Shown here: piece after piece, positions 21,601 through 25,047 of the stretch | Position numbering within the stretch: the stretch's first letter is position 1 | Layout of the letters: every line of letters starts with the position of its first letter | DNA from: a virus | DNA: 25,047 nt | Reading direction: 5' to 3' (one strand) | IMG/VR virus record: IMGVR_UViG_3300031974_004359 | Coordinates: 1 to 25,047 of that record | Made by a program: the position numbers and the translations under genes | The notes under the pieces: generated by a model | What the model was told of the DNA's origin: nothing | Database searches by the model: none | What the model saw: only the letters and a program-made list of their open reading frames with translations

Positions 21601-21824
21601 TTTAACCACAAATTATAAACATAATCATAACTTGTATTTAGTTGTTTTGCCAATTCTGAGAACAATCTTTCTCTTACCAAACTATCATGAACACCGATGT
21701 ATTCATAAACATCGTGTCCACCGAATAATTCAGTAACTAAACCAGCAAAGGTAATGTTATCATTTAATTCAATTCCCAACTCATCAGTTGGATATTCATT
21801 TAAGTAAAATTGTTTAATTGTCAT
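21597..21824 (-). CDS. 75-residue conserved-looking small phage protein
   Basis: A 75-residue acidic protein starting MTIKQFYLNEYPTDELGIEL. The second half, VYEYIGVHDSLVRERLFSEL followed by YDYVYNLWLN, is helical and looks like a conserved small-phage-protein pattern I have seen before, though I cannot name a family. It sits 19 bases after the 102-residue gene and ends inside the left arm of the hairpin at 21568-21600. Expression from the host-type promoter at 22182 is likely. Function unknown. Confidence 0.72.
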   Translation of the reverse strand: MTIKQFYLNEYPTDELGIELNDNITFAGLVTELFGGHDVYEYIGVHDSLVRERLFSELAKQLNTSYDYVYNLWLN

Positions 21825-21843
21825 ATCTTTTATGTTTTAGGGT

Positions 21844-22152
21844 TTATAAGTAATTTGGTCCAAAGTAACTCCAACTATCAGTACCATCAAAGATGTTACC
21901 TCGTGAATGTTTGGCAGGTGAACTCCAACCTGCAGGCATTAATAAATCACCTTTACAAACTAAGGAACCTTTGTTGACTCCTTCCCACATAGAAACGAAT
22001 CCCCAAACAGAATTACCATCTATAAGTTTAATGTATTTTTTACCTTTTGAAACGGTGAGTGGTTCGTAGGGTTTGTAAGAAAACTTGTTATCCCATTCTT
22101 CTTTACGAATCTCATTAACTTTTTCTAACCACAAATCAAATTTACTTTTCAT
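21844..22152 (-). CDS. 102-residue small protein with GW-rich C-terminal block
   Basis: A 102-residue protein beginning MKSKFDLWLEKVNEIRKEEW. The C-terminal half holds KKYIKLIDGNSVWGFVSMWE, KGDLLMPAGWSSPAKHSRGN and IFDG, an aromatic-rich block I recall in small proteins of many phages, unverified and without known function. The frame has an earlier ATG at 22173, but that lies only 9 nt after the promoter's -7 box and would leave almost no leader, so 22152 is preferred. First gene behind the promoter at 22182-22213, hence probably early. Confidence 0.7.
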   Translation of the reverse strand: MKSKFDLWLEKVNEIRKEEWDNKFSYKPYEPLTVSKGKKYIKLIDGNSVWGFVSMWEGVNKGSLVCKGDLLMPAGWSSPAKHSRGNIFDGTDSWSYFGPNYL

Positions 22153-22181
22153 ACTTTTAGGTTTTAATCTCAATTACAAGT

Positions 22182-22213
22182 CTAATATACAAAAAAAAGT
22201 TGAGACTTCCAAA
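22182..22213 (-). promoter_or_regulatory. Bacteroidota-type promoter before small early genes
   Basis: On the coding strand TTTG (22213-22210), 20 nt, then TATATTAG (22189-22182). Spacing and flanks match the sites at 21554 and 15334. It lies immediately after PhoH, with its -33 box in the loop of the PhoH terminator. Confidence 0.65.
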
Positions 22214-22232
22214 TAAAATCCCAACTTTTTTT
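22192..22232 (-). terminator. phoH terminator hairpin overlapping the next promoter
   Basis: On the coding strand AAAAAAAGTTGGGA, a 13-base loop and TCTCAACTTTTTTT form a 14-bp stem with one G-U pair, ending in a T-run, 20 bases after the PhoH stop. The A/T-flanked form would terminate in either direction. The loop carries TTTGG, the -33 box of the promoter at 22182. Confidence 0.7.
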
Positions 22233-22251
22233 AATTTATTTTTAGTTTATT

Positions 22252-22914
22252 TTATGAATATGAATTAAGTAAATTCAATAGTTCATCTAATGCCTCATGT
22301 CTATGATTATCTCTTAGTTGATTTGAATAAACATATTGTGAATCCTTTACTTTAGGAACTTCATGTATTGCTGAATCGTTTGCAAACTTCAAATCAATTT
22401 GCTGTGGGTCTCCAGTTAAAATCATTGTTGAATGTTTTCCTAATCTACCTAACACCATTCCTAATTGTGGCTTAGTTAAGTTTTGAAATTCATCTACAAT
22501 AACAATTGAATGGTCGAATGTTCTTCCTCTAAAGTGAGCAAGAGAAACTAATTCAATATCTTCGTTCTTTTCCATCTTTTCTAAAATCATAGGTTTGTTA
22601 TAAACCTTTCTCATATTAGAACGAATCGGAACTAACCAAGGTTCCATCTTTTCATTTAGTGAACCTGGCAGATAACCATTATCCTCATTTGATACCGTTG
22701 GTCTTGTTATGATAATCTTATTTACCTGCCTCGTAAAAAACATATCTAATGCGATTTGTACTGCTAATAGAGTTTTTCCGGAACCTGCTTTTCCTGTTAT
22801 AAAATTGTAAGGGTGATAAAGGATTGCTGTTTTTGCTAACTTTTGTTCTTCAGACAAGGTTATATCAAATTTGATTTTACCTTTTGGTGGAACTTTACTA
22901 ATGTTCTCTGCCAT
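22252..22914 (-). CDS. phoH: PhoH-like P-loop ATPase
   Basis: A 220-residue PhoH-family protein, a nucleotide-binding fold related to the ATPase half of superfamily 1 helicases. Walker A is GKAGSGKT (41-48). GYLPGSLNEKM (80-90) is the PhoH signature. Walker B is IVIVDEFQN (137-145), and TGDPQQIDL (167-175) is motif III. Length is typical of the short phage form without an added RNase or RNA-binding domain. PhoH is very common in marine phages; its role there is unclear, with links to phosphate stress and RNA metabolism. It follows a 119-residue gene by five bases and has a terminator directly after it. Confidence 0.94.
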   Translation of the reverse strand: MAENISKVPPKGKIKFDITLSEEQKLAKTAILYHPYNFITGKAGSGKTLLAVQIALDMFFTRQVNKIIITRPTVSNEDNGYLPGSLNEKMEPWLVPIRSNMRKVYNKPMILEKMEKNEDIELVSLAHFRGRTFDHSIVIVDEFQNLTKPQLGMVLGRLGKHSTMILTGDPQQIDLKFANDSAIHEVPKVKDSQYVYSNQLRDNHRHEALDELLNLLNSYS

Positions 22915-22919
22915 ATTAT

Positions 22920-23279
22920 TTAATTAAGTGTTGTTACCTTATGCGATTTTTTAGTCGGAGTTTTAATCTTTGGTGGTATTGATTTTTGATAATTTACAAT
23001 CTCAGCACAAATCTCATACTTTTCCATTCGTTCACATAAATTTAATAGTCTTTGTAAAACCAATAAGTAATCTTTCTTTTCAGCCACAGCAACAACACCA
23101 TCGATTGTAAATTCAATCAATACAACTGATGGTAGATTTTGTTTGTGGGCTTGAATTATTAGAGAAAGGGATTGGTTAAGAAAATCATCTCCATAGTCAT
23201 ATAAATACTCATTCAAAGTGGTATTATTAAGAGAGAAATATTTTCTCCATTCAACATTTGCTAAAGGTCTCTTCTTCAT
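22920..23279 (-). CDS. 119-residue protein upstream of phoH
   Basis: A 119-residue protein starting MKKRPLANVEWRKYFSLNNT, with helices (LNEYLYDYGDDFLNQSLSLI), a hydrophobic strand (PSVVLIEFTIDGVVAVAEKK), a further helix pair with two cysteines (LLNLCERMEKYEICAEIVNY) and a basic Lys/Pro/Thr tail. No family is recognised. It follows an ATATTTATA box and ends five bases before PhoH, so the two are likely co-transcribed. A function linked to PhoH is possible only by position. Confidence 0.72.
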   Translation of the reverse strand: MKKRPLANVEWRKYFSLNNTTLNEYLYDYGDDFLNQSLSLIIQAHKQNLPSVVLIEFTIDGVVAVAEKKDYLLVLQRLLNLCERMEKYEICAEIVNYQKSIPPKIKTPTKKSHKVTTLN

Positions 23280-23307
23280 ATAACCTGAAATGTTTAAGTG
23301 TTACAAT

Positions 23308-23316
23308 TATAAATAT
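23308..23316 (-). promoter_or_regulatory. Putative phage late-type promoter box
   Basis: The coding strand reads TTATATTTATAATTG in a 52-base gap, 29 nt upstream of ATG 23279. Exact copy of the nine-base box ATATTTATA. Confidence 0.45.
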
Positions 23317-23331
23317 AAGAGAGGATGGGTT

Positions 23332-24498
23332 TTAATCTCTATCAATGATGTCTTTTAATCCACCACCCTTTGGGTCACCATCGGAATTTGTTCTATTCCA
23401 AGTTTGGGTATCTTCAAACCAAGTCCAAGTTTTCCCATTATAGAAAACTTCTTCTTCATCTTCTACACCCTTTCTACCAATTGGTGGGTATAAGTTTGGT
23501 GATGGGTCAGTAGAATTTCCATCATTATCTTTTTCATCTTCAATCTTTTTAGATGGTTCATTTTCGGATGGTGTTGTGTCTTGAATTGAACCATATTCTC
23601 CAAGTAATTCTGCAGGTATTAATCTTTCATCGTATGATTGTGCAGGCTTGGAAACAACCCAAGATATATATCTTAATAATTCGAGTATTGTGTATGTTGG
23701 ATTTGCATTAAGTCCCTTAACATTATCCTTTTCATAATTTGAATTTACAAATAGATTTCTAAAAACTTCAACATATTTTTTCTCATCGGTTGTTGTTAAA
23801 TTAATATCTAATTCTAATTCTTGATTTCTTAAATCTTCAACTTTTTCTTTTAGGGGTTTAATATCAACAACAACAATATTTTTTGCTTGAATAATATCGT
23901 TTGTTTGAAACGGTTGATTGTTGTTATAGTTTCTAACAAGTGCATTGTAGAATTTAGATGTTACATAAAGTTTAGGTTCTGATTCTTCACCATCTTTGAT
24001 TGACAATACAAAATCAAAGGTAACATCAGGGTCATCTATTACATTTAATGTAGATAAATCATAGGTTGGTATATCTACTTGGTTTTGTTCATAATCACCA
24101 AATATAGTTATCGAACCGCCATCCTTTTCTATATTACCAACCTTAAATGTGGTTACATCACCCTCAACTATCTCAACTCTTTTTTGTGTTTCGGTTGGTT
24201 TTTCTGATTCAGTTGATGTTACTTTTACATCTTCAGTTTCTTCAATGACCTTTGGTACAGGTTGTAGTATTATATCTTTGTTTGATTTAACCCTAAATCT
24301 TTTTCTTATTTTTCTTCTTGGTCTATTACGATGTTTATCACCGACCATAACAGTTCCATCGGACATAATATGATATACACCAACGAAATCCTCACCTTTA
24401 AGAGTGTATTCACCACCAGTTGTAAGACCGATTGTGGTTACACCCCTTCTTTTTTGTCTTGGGTTTGGGTTTGTGTTTATTTTAGCTGTACGGGCCAT
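23332..24498 (-). CDS. Probable virion structural protein (388 residues)
   Basis: A 388-residue protein. The basic N-terminus (MARTAKINTNPNPRQKRRG) is followed by GEDFVGVYHIMSDGTVMVGD (35-54), a motif I associate with phage structural proteins that end or begin in a GxYHxM-DGT-M-G turn. A very basic patch (RNRPRRKIRKRFR) and an acidic linker come next. A globular alpha/beta part (~105-300) contains VDIPTYDLSTLNVIDD and TILELLRYISWVVSKP. The end is acidic, with FYNGKTWTWFEDTQTWN (357-373). It has a purine-rich site (AGAAAGGA) and an ATATTTATA box upstream, both fitting strong late expression. Its separation from the tail module is unusual; a head decoration, neck or fibre role cannot be told apart. 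Confidence 0.68.
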   Translation of the reverse strand: MARTAKINTNPNPRQKRRGVTTIGLTTGGEYTLKGEDFVGVYHIMSDGTVMVGDKHRNRPRRKIRKRFRVKSNKDIILQPVPKVIEETEDVKVTSTESEKPTETQKRVEIVEGDVTTFKVGNIEKDGGSITIFGDYEQNQVDIPTYDLSTLNVIDDPDVTFDFVLSIKDGEESEPKLYVTSKFYNALVRNYNNNQPFQTNDIIQAKNIVVVDIKPLKEKVEDLRNQELELDINLTTTDEKKYVEVFRNLFVNSNYEKDNVKGLNANPTYTILELLRYISWVVSKPAQSYDERLIPAELLGEYGSIQDTTPSENEPSKKIEDEKDNDGNSTDPSPNLYPPIGRKGVEDEEEVFYNGKTWTWFEDTQTWNRTNSDGDPKGGGLKDIIDRD

Positions 24499-24513
24499 TA
24501 TAATTCCTTTCTA

Positions 24514-24522
24514 TATAAATAT
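24514..24522 (-). promoter_or_regulatory. Putative phage late-type promoter box
   Basis: The coding strand reads GATATTTATATAGAAAGGAA, combining an exact ATATTTATA with a purine-rich ribosome site, 16 nt upstream of ATG 24498. The box and ribosome site are joined as at 7952-7960. The spacing is the shortest of the exact copies. Confidence 0.45.
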
Positions 24523-24538
24523 CGGGATTTAAGAAAGA

Positions 24539-24997
24539 TTAGATTCCACTGTGCCCGGTATCATAAAACTGAACCTTAACTCCTGCCTCTTCGAACATTT
24601 CCCAGCTTCTTTCTTGGGATTCATTCCAATGTGGGCCTTTAGTAGAATCAATTCTTTCACAAAAGATTCTTACGATTCCAGCATTGATAATTCCTCTGGC
24701 ACAATCTGCACAAGGAATACCACATGATAAATACATAGTACAACCTTTGGTTGATACACCTATTCTTGCTGCATTGTAAATTGCATTTCGTTCTGCATGT
24801 TCAAACCAATAATACTTTTCTGGTCTTTGTTGTCTTTCTTTTATATTGTCATTTAGACCTCGTGGAAATGAGTTGTAGCCGGTAGATACTATTTCTTTAT
24901 CTTTACCAACAATTATGGCACCAATTTGAGTATTCTCATCTTTGGATTTGAGTTTAACTTGGTGTGCTAAATTTTGAAAATATTCTACCCATCTCAT
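24539..24997 (-). CDS. cd: Deoxycytidylate (dCMP) deaminase
   Basis: A 152-residue zinc deaminase that converts dCMP to dUMP, feeding dTMP synthesis. The catalytic site is complete: H67-A-E69 (FEHAERNAIYNAA) and P95-C96-x-x-C99 (CGIPCADCARG). Substrate-side features TQIGAIIVGKD, STGYNSFPRGLND and the late INAGIVRIFC strand are typical of the T4-like and host dCMP deaminase family. Length fits the family. A weak AATAAATAT variant of the late box is at 25001-25009, only four bases before ATG 24997, too close for a normal leader, so the gene may be read from further upstream, outside the window. Confidence 0.93.
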   Translation of the reverse strand: MRWVEYFQNLAHQVKLKSKDENTQIGAIIVGKDKEIVSTGYNSFPRGLNDNIKERQQRPEKYYWFEHAERNAIYNAARIGVSTKGCTMYLSCGIPCADCARGIINAGIVRIFCERIDSTKGPHWNESQERSWEMFEEAGVKVQFYDTGHSGI

Positions 24998-25000
24998 ACT

Positions 25001-25009
25001 AATAAATAT
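25001..25009 (-). promoter_or_regulatory. Weak variant late-type box, uncertain
   Basis: The coding strand reads ATATTTATT four bases before the dCMP deaminase ATG. One mismatch and the near-zero leader make a functional promoter for this start doubtful. The remaining bases to 25047 hold nothing else that I can identify. Confidence 0.15.
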
Positions 25010-25047
25010 TTACATTCCAATTATAATTTCCCATTTCAACCAACCAA

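Noticed and set aside
1-25047. tRNA genes, CRISPR array, integrase or insertion sequence
   Set aside because: No cloverleaf-like GC stems, no regularly spaced repeats and no transposase or recombinase motifs were found on reading the gaps and frames.

Overview
The window looks like part of a large tailed phage genome of T4-like (myovirus) build. Every supported gene lies on the minus strand, genes are packed with TAATG and ATGA stop/start overlaps, and base composition is strongly AT-rich. T4-type hallmarks are baseplate wedge gp6, gp25, a gp5-like hub/spike, a gp55-like late sigma factor, PhoH, Hsp20 and dCMP deaminase. The host is probably a member of Bacteroidota. Four intergenic sites carry TTTG-N20-TATATTTG/TATATTAG, which is the Bacteroidota housekeeping promoter (TTTG about 20 nt before TAnnTTTG). 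One gene encodes a lipoprotein with a Bacteroidota-style CTEDP start, and most starts lack Shine-Dalgarno sites. A marine flavobacterial host is a guess only.

Layout, read with transcription (high to low coordinates). 24997-22252: dCMP deaminase, a 388-residue probable virion protein, an unknown, PhoH. 22152-19671: two small unknowns, a 5'(3')-deoxyribonucleotidase, a lipoprotein, an unknown and Hsp20. 19577-17969: a 59-residue protein and a large membrane protein with calcium-loop-like repeats. 17904-15366: UvdE repair endonuclease, a cupin, a 58-residue protein, a peptide-deformylase-like protein that has lost its metal ligands, and two small proteins. 15316-14316: a small membrane protein and the gp55-like sigma. 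14261-11179: a mini-protein, a DUF2892-like membrane protein, a PAS histidine kinase, a stand-alone receiver, a coiled-coil membrane protein and an unknown. 11126-1: a very basic 47-residue protein and the tail module (a 131-residue protein, gp5-like hub/spike, proline-rich protein, hydrophobic structural protein, coiled-coil protein, gp25, gp6, an adhesin-like protein, a coiled-coil protein and three proteins with proline-rich tails, the last cut by the window edge).

Two promoter classes are visible. The host-type class precedes nucleotide-metabolism, repair and sigma-factor genes. A second motif, ATATTTATA on the coding strand (the reverse complement of the T4 late box TATAAATA plus T), sits in intergenic gaps 16-29 nt upstream of five starts, several of them virion genes. 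Inference: host polymerase reads the first class early, making the gp55-like sigma, which then reads the second class.

The most unusual content is the phage-borne two-component operon, the degenerate deformylase, and two composite elements in which a promoter -33 box lies in the loop of the upstream gene's hairpin. Four small genes of 36-59 residues were recovered by reading the gaps. No tRNA, CRISPR array, integrase or insertion sequence was seen, and no gene-free stretch exceeds 300 bases.
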